Positions 10,254 through 21,026 of a stretch of 64,000 bases of DNA are shown here, piece by piece; the first letter of the stretch is position 1; each line of letters opens with the position of its first letter. Position numbers and translations under genes: made by a program. The stretch comes from Bactrocera neohumeralis (Eukaryota; Arthropoda; Insecta; Diptera; Tephritidae), in the NCBI RefSeq assembly GCF_024586455.1, contig NW_026089623.1, forward strand, positions 18,604,236-18,668,235, read 5' to 3'. The notes below the pieces were generated by a model. It saw only the letters and a list, made by a program, of their open reading frames with translations, was not told where the DNA came from and made no database searches.

Positions 10254-10739
10254 TTACGCGATTATAGCAGAGTTAACAACAGCGCGCCAGTCGTTTCTTC
10301 TTTTCGCTACGTGGCGCCAATTGGATATTCCAAGCGAAGCCAGGTCCTTCTCCACCTGGTCCTTCCAACGGAGTGGATGTCTTCCTCTTCCTCTGTTTCC
10401 CCCGGCGGGTCCAGCGTCGAATACTTTCAGAGCTGGAGTGTTTCCGTCCATTCGGACAACATGACCTAGCCAGCGTAGCCGCAGTCTTTTAATTCGCTGA
10501 ACTATTTCGATGTCGTCGTATATCTCGTACAGCTCATCGTTCCATCGAATGCGATATTCGCCATGGCCAACGCGCAAAGGACCATAAATCTTTGGCAGAA
10601 CTTTTCTCTCGAAAACTCGTAACGTCGACTCTTCCGTTGTTGACATCGTCCAAGCCTCTGCACCATATAGCAGGACGGGAGTTATGAGTGACTTATAGAG
10701 ATTTGTTTTCGTTTGTCGAGAGAGGACTTTGCTTCTCAA
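10254..10739 (-). pseudogene. RTE LINE reverse transcriptase C-terminal region
   Basis: An open frame of 161 residues starting at an internal Met. It reads LYKSLITPVLLYGAEAWTMS, KVLPKIYGPLRVGHGEYRIR, LRWLGHVVRMDGN, then GRGRHPLRWKDQVEKDLASL and NDWRAVVNSAIIA. This is the typical C-terminal end of RTE-type RTs (thumb and the LGHV/RP-type segment). Upstream on the same strand (10797-10955), [13 protein letters not shown] and LLKKIVRSAELNR-like codons occur out of frame, and the YADD codons are deleted. It belongs to the same copy as the frame at 10955-11527. Confidence 0.85.
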
Positions 10740-10954
10740 TTGCCTACTCAGTCCGAAGTAGCACCTATTGGCAAGAGCTGGACCCTCTTATAGAAGATGG
10801 TACCTTCTCTATTTAGTTCTGCAGATCGAACTATTTTCTTCAGAAGCAGGTTGAAAAATTCGCACGATAGGGAATCGCCTTGTCTGAAACCTCGTTTGGT
10901 ATCGAACGGCTCGGAGAGGTCCTTCACGATTCTGACGGAGCTTTTCGTGTTGCT

Positions 10955-11527
10955 CTACGTCAGTTTACACAGCCATATTAGTTTTGCGGGGATACCAAAT
11001 TCAGACATCGCGGCATAAAGGCAGCTCCTTTTGGTGCTGTCGAAAGCAGCTTCAAAATCGACGAAGAGGTGGTGTGTGTCGATTCTCCTTTCACGGGTCT
11101 TTTCCAAGATTTGGCGCATGGTGAATATCTGGTCGATTGTTGATTTTCCAGGTCTAAAGCCACACTGATAAGGTCCATTCAGTTTGTTGACGGTGGGCTT
11201 TAATCTTTCACACAATACGCTCGATAGAACCTTATATGCGATGTTGAGGAGGCTTATCTCGCGGTAGTTGGCGCAGATTGTGGGGTCTCCTTTTTTATGG
11301 ATTGGGCAAAGCACACTTAAATTCCAATCGTTGAGCATGCTTTCGTCCGACCATATTTTACAAAGAAGCTGATGCATGCTCCTTATCAGTTCTGCGGCGC
11401 CGTGTTTGAATAGCTCGGCCGGTAATCCATCGGCCCCCGCCGCTTTGTTGTTCTTCAGACGGGTAATTGCTATTCGAACTTCTTCATAGTCTCCTGGCGT
11501 TGTACGTTCACTGCCAACCTCACTCAC
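10955..11527 (-). pseudogene. RTE LINE reverse transcriptase N-terminal region
   Basis: 190 residues. After SEVGSERTTPGDYEEVRIAI it reads [56 protein letters not shown] and [17 protein letters not shown]. The Asp of VDFEAAFDS is present. It ends IPAKLIWLCKLT at a frameshift. Compared with the plus-strand copy, the acidic segment before EVRIAI is deleted. From EVRIAI to PAKLI the two copies match almost base for base in opposite orientation. Confidence 0.85.
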
Positions 11528-11530
11528 TCC

Positions 11531-11962
11531 CCATATAACGGCACTGTTAAAAATTACTAAAAGCGTGCTGAATCATTAACTAAATACGCCAGAGACATTA
11601 CGATTTAACCCTGAGATAGTATCAGAGGGTTTCAGAGTAGCTGGGGCCAAAAGTGGACGATGAGCGTGGCAAAGTTCTCCTCTAGGTGAAATCGCAAATC
11701 TGACATTCTTATGTAATAGTGTGAAAATGAGCATCAGCGGGCTATAACCACGCCCTCTTCAAATACAACACAATTCTAAGCAATTAATAGTGCTTTTGAA
11801 GTATGTACTCTTATGACCAAAACGTGTCCAAATCCAACAAAATATGTTCAAGAAGCAAAAAACCGTATAAAAAGAAAACCACTTGAAATATTGAAACAAA
11901 ATTTTCAAATCTGAATTAACATGAAACTATTGGTATATTTCAGAAAAAAAAATAAAGAAAAA
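11531..11962. repeat. Family C repeat scrap and spacer
   Basis: 11545-11780 resembles 24450-24690. Both have ACTACTAAAAG or ATTACTAAAAG, then CTAAATA with AAGCACTAAA/GAGACATTA-like text, and later GATGAGCGTGGCAA or TAATGAGCGTAGCAA. The start of the scrap at 34015-34060 is similar. Coding capacity is absent. The remaining 150 bases are plain AT-rich sequence. Confidence 0.45.
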
Positions 11963-12822
11963 ACAAGTAAGGAAGGGCTAAGTTCGGGTGTCACCGAACA
12001 TTTTATACTCTCGCATGATAAAGTGATAATCGAGATTTCATTATCCGTCATTTACATATTTTTCAAATACCGTATTTGTGTAAAGTTTTATTCCGCTATC
12101 ATCATTGGTTCCTAATGTATATATTATACAGAGAAGGCATCAGATGGAATTCAAAATAGCGTTATATTGGAAGAAGGCGTGGTTGTGAACCGATTTCACC
12201 CATATTTCGTACATGTTATCAGGGTGTTAAGAAAATATTATATACCAAATTTCATTGAAATCGGTATAGTAGTTCCTGAGATATAGTTTTTGGTCCATAA
12301 GTGGGCGAGGCCACGCCCATTTTCAATTAAAAAAAAGCCTGGGTGCAACTTCCTTCTGCGATTCCTTCCGTAAAATTTAGTGTTTCTGACGTTTTTTGTT
12401 AGTCGGCTAACGCACTTTTAGTGATTTTCAATGTAACCTTTGTATGGGAGGTGGGCGTGGTTATTATCCGATTTCTTCCATTTTTGAACTGTATATGGAA
12501 ATGCCTAAAGGAAACGACTCTGTAGAGTTTGGTTTACATAGCTATAGTAGTTTCCGAGCTATGTACAAAAAACTTAGTAGGGGGCGGGGCCACGCCCACT
12601 TTTCCAAATTTCACTTAAATATCTTTATTTATGGCTTAGTTATGACACTTTATAGGTTTTCGGTTTCCGCCAGTTTGTGGGCGTGAAATTTGGCCGATTT
12701 TGCCCATCTTCGAACGTAACCGTCTTATGGAGCCAAGAAATACGTGTACCAAGTTTAATCATGATATCTCAATTTTTACTCAAGTTACAGCTTACCTTAG
12801 CAACTTTGTTGCGAGAGTATAA
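11963..12822 (+). repeat. Family A repeat, copy 2
   Basis: Begins AACAAGTAAGGAAGGGCTAA like copy 1 and ends TTGTTGCGAGAGTATAA. It has the same central text, including GTGGGCGAGGCCACGCCCAT and the GGCGTGG motif. The GGAC minisatellite and most of the 3' tail are deleted: CAAGTTACAGCTT jumps directly to ACCTTAGCAAC. That deletion explains why it is about 200 bp shorter than copy 1. Confidence 0.85.
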
Positions 12823-13049
12823 TTAAGCAAATTTTATAGTAGGTGTCTTACGTTATTTTGAATTTTCATTTCTGAAACAAAATAACGTATGACCAATCTA
12901 AATTTGTATAAAAATTAAAAATTTCAATATTAATACTTTTTTTTAATTTTAAATAAAAACAGTTGCTAGTTTTTCATATTTGATGTTATTTTTATTATTA
13001 ATATGTACATAAGTACTAGAAAAAAATTAAATACGCACTGGTCTGATCA

Positions 13050-13975
13050 CTTGGAACATGGAGTCGCTAAACCGAACTCTACCCATATACCGAGGGAGTT
13101 GTGGGTGGGAAGAAGCCGTTGGAGAAAAGGGACAGTGAGCTTCTTCACGGATGGGTCAAAGGTGGATGGATCTACTGTCAGGAGCTCTCTATCAACTCCA
13201 ATTTCTCCAACTTCCTAAGTATTGCAGTGTCTTCCAGGCCGAGATTGGAGCCATTAAGGTAGCAGTAGATTTACTACTCTGGAGTGCAGCCTCCTTCAGA
13301 GGAGTGACCATCGACTCAGATAGCAGAGCGGTGATTCCAGCCTTGAACTCATTAACAATAAGAGAATTCAGAGCTGATCGAAGACCTAACCTCGCTATCA
13401 ATAGCATCGAGTGCCTTTGTGATAAGAATGATATGAGTGCCAGACCACAGCGGAATCGCAGGAAACATGAGCTAGCAAGAAGAGGCACCCTAGAACCGCT
13501 ATCGATAGAATGGAAGCGGATCTGTGCTCCCGTATCATATTCTATTACTGCTGGGCCACAATGTTTCACCCGCTATTGAAAAAGTCTTTTGTCCCAAGAT
13601 CGTTCGCATGAGATCTAGTTATCTCTTTGCCCTCAGTAAGGCAGCCTTTCCCTAGTTTTGGGGCTTGTAACACGCCATTGCCCTATTGGCTTCCACGCAG
13701 TAAGGCTGAGAATCCTACCAGACGCCATCTGCAGAAGCTGTATGGAAGAAGATTAGGTGGAAACAACTCAACACTTCCTTCTTGGCTGTGTTGCGTTAAG
13801 GACGTCAGGACTTAATCGCTTAGGGGCGCATACCTTCAGACATCCCACCGAACTGGCGGGAAGCGTTTTGCTAATTTATAAGTTCGAACACAGGAGTTCT
13901 TGTTTTCTATGGCCTCACAAAGGGCTACACATATATATGTATATAGTAGTCCACGTTCGATCAACGATGTAGCCT
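13050..13975 (+). pseudogene. LINE 3' end with RNase H domain (LOA/R1/I-like group)
   Basis: Only the C-terminal part of a non-LTR ORF2 remains. VSFFTDGSKVDGS at about 13137 carries the first RNase H Asp. Then PKYCSVFQAEIGAIKVAVD (the catalytic Glu) and the site VTIDSDSRAVIPALNS follow. After a gap comes HELARRGTLEP. The terminal Cys-rich segment RLRILPDAICRSCM, in another frame, ends with the codons for METTQHFLLGCVALR. At least three frames are used. It starts right where the LINE at 48.6-52.6 kb stops, so it may be from the same family, but overlap is lacking. RNase H groups it away from the RTE and Jockey copies. Confidence 0.75.
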
Positions 13976-14187
13976 AAACTAACCAAAGCACATTGAACTT
14001 AATCACTAAAAATAAACATAAACAATAAATGAAGGTAAAAAAAAACACTCTGTTATATTTACATACTTGAGTGATGATACGTTATTTTGTCTAACAAAAT
14101 CAAGCACTTGATGATACGTTTTTTTGAATTTTTTAATATAGCTTGGGTATTTTTGATCGCAAAAGCTTAAAATTTGCGACACATATG
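13976..14187. other. Spacer with repeated GATGATACGTTATTTTG
   Basis: The 17-mer GATGATACGTTATTTTG is at 14073-14089 and again at 14893-14909, outside the two ends of the Harbinger-like element. A partial copy (GATGATACGTTTTTTTG) is at about 14112. A related CGTTATTTTG/CAAAATAACG hairpin lies near 12853-12891. Confidence 0.6.
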
Positions 14188-14190
14188 TAA

Positions 14191-14840
14191 GAGCGCTATT
14201 ACACGAGGCAACTTTTGTTGCGGCAACTCTTGGTTTATAGGCGAGGGGGCGACGAGGAGGGGAGAATCGCACCGAGTTTCCGGTGTTCAGCAACTCGCTT
14301 TATGTTCTTATTCGTAACAGTTCGCTGCGACGTTTTTCGGCATTCGTGTTCTTTCTTTCGTAGTACATAGTTGCATTGGCGTATCTTTTTTTGAAATAAA
14401 TATTTTGAATATATTTAAAAAATTTAATTTCATCTTTTGGTAAGTAATTTGCAAATATGTATACAAATATACATAATATAATATAAATATTTTAGAAAAT
14501 GGAGTATGACGAAAAAATCGAATTAATTAAAGATATTGTGAAATGCATGGAGGAAGCCATACAAATTGATTCAGACGATAGTAAAAAGGGTGATATATCT
14601 TTGTTTTAATAAATAAAATGTATTTCTTAATTGACAGAGCTGATTAATATATGTGTTAGAGTGGCCCAAATACCTATAAGGAAAAAGAGTAGACAATGGG
14701 TTAAAGTAAAGTGAAAGAGAATTAGAAAAAAACTCGAACAGAGTTGCGCAACACAAGTTGCTCGTGTGAAGGTAATGGGCGACAGCAAAAGAGAATCGCC
14801 CGAGAATTAGCAACAAAAGTTGCTTCATGTAATCGCGGAC
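14191..14840 (+). mobile_element. PIF/Harbinger-like nonautonomous element with TAA target duplication
   Basis: 650 bp bounded by TAA at 14188-14190 and 14841-14843. The left end is GAGCGCTATTACACGAGGCA and the reverse complement of the right end is GTCCGCGATTACATGAAGCA. Both continue ACTTTTGTTGC, so the terminal inverted repeats are about 31 bp with several mismatches. Further inverted similarity occurs inside: GAGAATCGC on both sides and the AAGTTGCTCGTGT motif. A TAA 3-bp duplication is diagnostic for PIF/Harbinger. It has no transposase, only a short frame (14499-14609). Confidence 0.8.
14499..14609 (+). CDS. 36-codon frame inside the Harbinger-like element
   Basis: It reads MEYDEKIELIKDIVKCMEEA and then IQIDSDDSKKG before a stop, with a reasonable start context (AAAATGG). 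It is acidic and helical in composition. It may be the N-terminus of a protein from the parental element whose remainder was deleted, since MITE-like derivatives often keep the first exon. No domain is identifiable and no function is claimed. Confidence 0.35.
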   Translation: MEYDEKIELIKDIVKCMEEAIQIDSDDSKKGDISLF

Positions 14841-14919
14841 TAATATGATGTGGTGAATCGTAATCAGTAAAAAACTCAATTTTGAATTTTTTGATGATAC
14901 GTTATTTTGCATTTCAGGT

Positions 14920-15230
14920 GACGATATATATGTAATTAAACTTTGGAGAGAATCCATCAGAAAAGGATTGTAAGTACATATGTGCGTTAAAACTGGGTTG
15001 AATCGAGTCAATACTTTTTTTCGAGTAATATGTGAGTTACCTTAATAAAATTGGCAAAACGGGTTTTTCCAATAACAGTGATTTTGCGCTTAGAATGAAT
15101 AAAATCAAGTAACTTGGCTTAGACGCCATATAACTAATAAGTTTTATGTACCTGAAGGCTTTAACTCTTGCAAGTTGCAAGAGTATGAAATGTTCGGCTA
15201 TACCGGAACTTAGCCCTTCCTTACTTGTTT
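14920..15230 (-). repeat. Family A fragment, minus orientation
   Basis: The last 60 bases are the reverse complement of the family A start: GCAAGAGTATGAAATGTTCG ... CTTAGCCCTTCCTTACTTGTT. Upstream text (GTTACCTTAATAAAATTGG, GAATGAATAAAATCAAG) matches other variant copies at 35090 and 57470. Confidence 0.75.
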
Positions 15231-15489
15231 TATGTACACCTTATATCTATGTATAAATGTTTTGATATTGTGGTGTTATATATAAATACTAGCTGACCCC
15301 GCAGCCGTTGTCCTGCGCGAAATTATGTGTTTTGAAATGAAAAAAAGTTGAAATTATATTGTGTCGAAAATGATTTATTTTCGATTTTTCTACATTTTTT
15401 TTAATGTAGCGCAACTTAATAAACATAATCTTTTGATTTCTATTCTGGTGTGTAAATATACAGAGAAGATGGGTTTCCAACTCGTCAAC

Positions 15490-15877
15490 ACGCCACATAT
15501 ATCTGGCCGTGTGAAAAACATAGCATTTCCCGATTTCCTTGCGTCCTGTTGATTGTCAACGCGAAGGCAATTTTCCCTGGAAATTGATTACGTTTAAACT
15601 GAAATGGCTGTCCCTTGTAGTCGATAACTGCGTCATAATCAGTCGGGTTCCATTACACAGTTTCGGCGCATGAAGATTGTGTGAAACGTAATAATGACAG
15701 ATCCAACTGTGAGATGCAATTTGGAAATTCCACTGGATAATTTACGGTTTCGTCTTTCTTGTCAAGACGATCGATCGATTTATATGAGCGCAAACCTCCC
15801 AGCATTTGACTTTGAATCTTCCAGTTTAAGTCAACAACATCGGTATTTTTGGCAGCTAAAATTGCGCGTGCACTCAA
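15490..15877 (-). pseudogene. Helitron helicase C-terminal fragment (PIF1-like)
   Basis: SARAILAAKNTDVVDLNWKI, then a remnant of VNYPVEFPN, matches the conserved late part of Helitron helicases. After a gap, codons read GKIAFALTIN (15580-15550), the PIF1 motif VI region in which relatives have KAQGQ. FSHGQIYVACRRVGNPSSLY follows near 15510. The first Walker motifs are deleted. Stops interrupt the 74-residue frame at 15653. Confidence 0.85.
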
Positions 15878-16467
15878 GCAATTGCAATTACGATAATTTG
15901 ACCAATGTTCGGATAAACATTCGTGATGAATTCATCTTCCGTTGAAGTGAATTGACAAAAGGGAGGTGAAATTGATATCAAACCACTGGAAATATCCACC
16001 GAATTTTGCCCATTTCCAATTTTAAGCGAATACAATGTAAAATGTCGTCGGCAATGTCAGTTTTTCGTATTCCATAATTAACGGGAATTTGAAGGCTGAT
16101 ATGTCGAAATGATCTTCGCGAAAAGTATGCGAACTTCAGTGGCATGCGAAGTAACTATCGGTTATCGTCTGTTTCCAGTGATTATCATATTCCAGCAAAT
16201 GCAACTGCTGGCATGCTTCTCAAAAAGTTGCACACACTGTACCATTCACAATACGCAATGACTTAAATGAAGCTGAACCGCGACTCGCACAACAGTCGGA
16301 AAACTTTCATGAATTGCAAAGGTAAGTATCCTACAAAGCGCTTTATTACAGTTCACACCCATTCGATACTGCTGATCTCATATCGTTCAAGGCCAAAAAC
16401 CGCTATGTTGCTTTCTTTGGTGACGTACTTGCAAACGTATTTGATCGATTTCACCAATCTGCAATAT

Positions 16468-17039
16468 TCAACATTGACATTTGTTTTGAATGTGAATTAG
16501 ACAAAAGTGGCGAATATGGTACGATCCATGTGTTGTCAACTTCGATGTGTTGTTAACTTCGATATTCACGCCTCTAAATGCTAAATGTTCTGCCATTGTC
16601 GTCTGGTGAACGGCGTCGAAACTGTGAATATCCATCATTTCTCTATTTCCGTTTCCGAAAGAAAAGCACATGAGTAGTGTTTCGTGCATTTATTGTCAGA
16701 CATACAAACCAAAGTGGGATTGTAAGGTTCGCAAGGTCGATGAACCATATTGGTTTTCACCACCTCGTATAATTCTGGATCTATCTCTGAATCAGGAATT
16801 TCCGCTGAAATGATTTCATCAATTTGATCATCAATTTGTAATCACCATCCGCATCCAAAAAAGAATGTGTGCGTGCGGCAAACATCTTTTTTGCTACTCA
16901 ACAGAATACATTCAGCATCTAACAGCGCCATATATACCATAGGTTGCTTCAAGATAAAGACCATCAAATATCGCAGGTATTGTTTAAAAAGTCGTGCTGT
17001 GATATCGTTACGATCGCTAGCTGATTGACCGCGATCCAT
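16468..17039 (-). pseudogene. Helitron Rep-region fragment
   Basis: Minus strand: SASDRNDITARLFKQYLRYL, a segment equivalent to the widespread SDRHDIxARVFKQK of Helitron Rep proteins. Then come PMVYMALLDAEC and codons for a degraded PDPEIDPELYE-like/CxSDNKC stretch near 16800-16700, and TTHGSYHIRHFCLIHIQNK at the low end. Several stops and frameshifts occur. The HUH motif itself is not seen. Its counterpart in copy 2 covers 58850-59660. Confidence 0.75.
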
Positions 17040-17691
17040 AATTCCGTACGTATGTCATCTCATTTTGGGAGTACTTCTTGCCTTTTCTTGAGCTGCCATA
17101 CGTTGATGGCAAAAAGAACGCCGACCAATATTAGCGCGACCTCTTCGTGGCTTCGTAACAAATTTCAATATGCAATTGATCACATTGTGTGAAACACACA
17201 TAAAGTTTTCACTGAATAATTTTAAATAATTTTTCCTTGGATAGCCGGAATAAAAAACTAGCGATCAAAATTGAACAATTCAAATAATTTACAAATCAAA
17301 ATATTGAAAAACAAAACAAACAAAAATTGAAAAAAATGTGTATGGAAAATGTTACTTTTTGGAATTGTCCAATTATCTGACTTTTCCTCATTGAAAGTAT
17401 AAGGTATTCTGTTTCTAAACCTTTCCCGATCCACAACAGACAATCTTTCAATCTAACATTGGTTCAACCGTTCTCTTAGTGTTACTAACAAACAAACATT
17501 CATTTTTATTGTAACCTTTGTATGGGGGCTGTTTTTCGGGATTTTCCGGAAATTATTCGAATTTTTCTCGCCGTAAAAACCATCTTTGAACTTCAACGAA
17601 CATTTAAGAAAAAGAATTGGCCAAATTGGTCCAGGCGTTATTGAGTTATGAGCGTACATACATTTTGACGATTCATTTTTATTTATATAGA

Positions 17692-18145
17692 TATGTAAAT
17701 ATAGTTTTCCATTTAAGAAAAGTTTTGTATTTAATTTTGATTTGGTACTGTTTTTTTGCAATAGACTAATTTACAAAATATATGCAAATTTTCCGGTTGT
17801 TAATGTATTATATTTATTTCTAATGTGCTACATATTTTTACTTTGACAAAGAAAACAGCAAGAACGCGTTCCAGCTTGATTGTTGATAGTTGTTTATATG
17901 ATAATCTTTTGTTAGACTTCAGTTGGTTTTGTGCCAAATAGTAGAAAAATTAAAATTTCGATTGATGAAAACGAAATTTTAAATTTTTCGTTATAAATCT
18001 GAATGTCAGAAACTTACCCTGCTCAGGATTTGCAAAACAAAACAAAAGAACCTCCGAATGCAAAATAAAGAAGTTCTATAATAGCTTATTAATTCGTAAT
18101 TATGCATTTATTGACTGTTTTTATAATGCCCACCTCGATTTAAAG
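17692..18145. other. No gene seen
   Basis: AT-rich spacer between the Helitron 5' end and the Jockey LINE. It contains no recognised repeat boundary or coding motif. Confidence 0.45.
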
Positions 18146-18149
18146 ACTT

Positions 18150-19540
18150 TTTTAGAACACTAGGTCATAGGTTTCTACCTGGTGGAGATTACAATGCAAA
18201 ACACATGTATTGGGGCTCGCGACTAATTAATCCGAAAGGACAACAGCTGTATCACACTATTATAAATAGGCACAATAACCTTGACATAATAACTCCTGTC
18301 AAGCCGACATATTGGCCTAGTGATCGTATCAAATAACCAGATTCAATTAATTTGGTGTAATTAAAAATATAGATAAATTTCACATTACAGTTGATACATG
18401 TACTGACCTATCTTCTGATCACTCTCCTGTACTAATAGAGGTAAGTGAACAACCCATATTCGTTGGTCGAAAAGTGAGTCTAACATCTACTAAAACGAAT
18501 TGGCTAAAATATATACATACATTCGTGAGTAGCCACATTAATGTTGAGTACAAAATAAATACAGGAAGAGATACTCGTATTGTTGAAAGCATAAGAGAAA
18601 TCAATGATAATGTATAATAACTAACGCAGCTGTATTAGCAACACCAAACAAACCATGGAAAAAGTCGCAGATTATTCTGATAGATAAACCTGGGAAAGAC
18701 TTAACATAGGCGTCTTCATACAAACTAATCAGTCTTCTACCCTGTCTTTCTAAAATATTTGTAAAAGTTTTACTATCGAAGCTGCCTGATTTAATCCACA
18801 ATAATAATATAATACCAACGCATCAATTCGGTAGCACGATAGAGCAAGTAAATATAATTACTAACGAAATAATAGTAGCATTTAAGCACAGAGAGTACGA
18901 ATATTCTTCAGTAATATTTCAGACGTAAGACAGGCGTTTGATAATGAGTGGCATGAAGGCCTTTTATATAAGATTAAAAAAATTCTTCCTCTAGAATTGT
19001 ATAAAACATTATATCATAAAGAATATTAGCGGAGCACTTGAATTCTGTCGAAGAATGGCTAGCCAACTGGCGTATAAATGTGAATGAAAATGAAATGTGA
19101 GTGTAAGCATGTTACATTTTCGCTAAGACCAAAGATGTGCCCGGCAGTAAAAATGAATAATATGTATTTTAGTACCCCAAGCGAACGAATTAACTTATTT
19201 TGGCATTCATCTAGATAAAAGACTTACGTGGAGAAGACATATCTATAATAAAATAACTTGCATGAAGATAAGAGCTGCAAATTTAAATTGGCTTTTAAAT
19301 AAACACTCTAAACTTAGCCTAGACAACAAAGTGCTTTTATACAATGCGGTCATTAAACCGATTTGGATGTATGGCATTCAACTGTGGGGTACGACCTGTG
19401 CAACTAACATACATTTAAGAAAAAGGTTTTAATCGAAAATGCTTAGAACAATCTCTTGTTCGCCTTGGTACATGCGTAATGAAAATATCCATAAAGATAT
19501 TGGTATTCCTAGGGTAAACTCCGACCCAATTGACTAATGT
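18150..19540 (+). pseudogene. Jockey-clade LINE relic
   Basis: Three ORF2 regions appear in order on the plus strand. The endonuclease reads GGDYNAKHMYWGSRLINPKG, KPTYWPSD and SSDHSPVLIEVSE near 18420. RT N-terminal codons read KSQIILIDKPGKDLT and LPDLIHNNNIIPTHQFG (18660-18830), then DVRQAFDNEWHEGLLYKIKK near 18925. The C-terminal RT reads LGIHLDKRLTWRRHIYNKIT and NAVIKPIWMYGIQLWG (19205-19390). The part with the FADD motif is deleted between about 19030 and 19040. Stops and frameshifts are frequent. No gag or tail is attached. The minus-strand element at 30.3-34.0 kb is a relative. Confidence 0.8.
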
Positions 19541-19544
19541 TTAG

Positions 19545-20602
19545 GCTAATGTTGCTAATGTTCATTAAATTTTGTTGCTAAGTGCGCTGCAGACTGCTGT
19601 ACAGAAGCATTACTTTTCTTCGATTTCATTGAAAACCTCTATACATTTTTTCCGCTTCTACCTATCGATGGGGGGATGAAACGGTTATCGGACACTAGGT
19701 GGTCAGCCCGAGCTGACGCTAAGAAGGCACTTTTATGTGGTTTTATCACTATTAAGCAAGTATTAAGTAAGTTAGAAATGGGAATAATGACAATTACGTG
19801 GAACGAAGTCCTAGAACGTTTGCAAGCGACTAGTGCTTCGCTGCAGTCGTCTGATCAAGACCTTAATAAAGGGATACGCCCTTTATGAATCATTATTTGG
19901 CTACGTCCAAGCAATGCGATCCACTTTTTCAGATATTGAGGCAAGAGTCAAAGATCTGACCTATTGTGAACAATACCAGCAACAGACATCACGACGAATC
20001 AAGCTAAATACAAAGTACGACCATTTCAACGGCTCTACTACACTCGACGACTTTGCTGACAACGTTTCGAATTTGAGGTGTTTATTGTCATTATTGAAAA
20101 CATACTGTCTGCTGTAACTAAACATATGATAAAATTACTAGTGTGTTTAAAGTATTTCGACAGCTAAAATCTCTTACAACAGAAGAGGTTTTGGAAAAAT
20201 CCTCTAGAATGGTCAGTGCTTACGAAGATGATTTGGAGAACAACCTAGGTGGCGAATTAGTGCAGGTCGCAGAGCTGCTGAAAACAGATGTGGCTACTGT
20301 TATTGACAACAAGAAACAGGAGCCTATGGAACAGCAATATTATAAACTTTTATTAAATAATTCTTTAGAATCGTGTGTCCCAGAAATTGTGTGTGTCTTT
20401 AGAAATTGCTTTGCAAATTTTCTTATTTCTCATGATCACTAACTGCAGTGGAGAACGTTCTTTTTCAACATTAAAACGTATTAAAAATGAATTACGTAAC
20501 ACGATGGGCAAATAACGTCTTAATCATCTCACTTTGTTGAATATAGAGTATGACTTGCTTAAAGAAGTCGATATTGAAAGTATTATCTCCAAATTTATCT
20601 AG
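19545..20602 (+). pseudogene. hAT transposase C-terminal half (ZMYM1-like type)
   Basis: Reading starts near 19560 with HSLNFVAKCAADCCTEAL, then MKRLSDTRWSARADAKKAL, the conserved RW motif of hAT elements. It continues EIGxM-like text, WNEVLERLQATSASLQSSDQ and LYESLFGYVQAMRSTFSDIE. The dimerisation domain ends it: CSGERSFSTLKRIKNELRNT and LNHLTLLNIEYDLLKEVDIE, with a stop at 20602. Three frames (19676-19888, 19833-20117, 20143-20442) are separated by small indels, and an in-frame stop follows TMGK. The zinc finger and first catalytic residues are missing. The relic at 47.3-48.3 kb is another hAT copy. Confidence 0.85.
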
Positions 20603-20732
20603 AATAAATCCAGAAAAGTTTATTTGTAACAATTTTGTTTTATGTAGTACCCTAAACTTGAGAACCTATAGCAAACCAAGGGCCCCTTGACAGAATTTGC
20701 TACAGGCCCCGCGCTAGTTTAATCCGGCACTG
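20603..20732 (+). mobile_element. hAT 3' terminus
   Basis: After the transposase stop, the sequence CAAGGGGCCCCTTGACAG ... AATCCGGCACTG ends at about 20732. The reverse complement CAGTGCCGGATTAAAC is the terminal motif of ZMYM1-like hAT elements. The matching 5' end is not next to it. A different hAT-like start lies at 24757. Confidence 0.6.
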
Positions 20733-21026
20733 GTCACATATGTATGTATATCTCATTTGGGTTCATTAAATTAATCGTAATATTAATATTTTGAAAATGC
20801 GAAATGTAGTATTGAAATTTATAGCTTTTTCTTTTCTAGACGAAAACGTTGTCTCATTAAATGGCAAAATTGTACAAATGTTCCATTACACTCTACAAAA
20901 ATGTTCCATTTTTTAATTGATGGAAGAGCAAAAATTACGCCCTTAATCAGCTGTTGCATTGTTTTCGTTCATAATTTGTACATACAAGTACATCACAATA
21001 CATTTTTTAAACTGTGATTTGCGGTA
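20733..21026. other. No gene seen
   Basis: AT-rich sequence. A 17-20 nt partial repeat (ACAAAAATGTTCCATT / ACAAATGTTCCATTAC) occurs at 20874-20912. Nothing else is recognisable. Confidence 0.4.

Larger units (their letters stand above)
10205..11530 (-). mobile_element. RTE-clade LINE, minus strand, 5' truncated
   Basis: Reverse-oriented relative of the 7.7-kb LINE. It includes the natural 3' end: after the final codons (NSAIIA) comes a short noncoding tail ending in AAGAAGAAGAAGAG, the microsatellite tail usual for RTE elements. The 5' end stops near 11530 within the region before the RT, so endonuclease and leader are absent. A block between about 10740 and 10765 has lost the YADD segment. 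Confidence 0.85.
15289..17691 (-). mobile_element. Helitron copy 1 with intact ends
   Basis: A rolling-circle transposon on the minus strand. The 5' end reads TCTATATAAATAAAAATGAA, preceded by A (17692). The 3' end reads GGCTGCGGGGTCAGCTAG, followed by T (15288). TC...CTRR ends inserted between A and T are diagnostic of Helitrons. Inside are pieces of the RepHel protein in order: Rep/Helitron-like N region at 17039-16470, then the helicase C-terminus at 15877-15490. Large deletions remove most of the Rep HUH centre and the helicase Walker motifs. A second, oppositely oriented copy of the same family is at 58268-60354. Confidence 0.9.
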
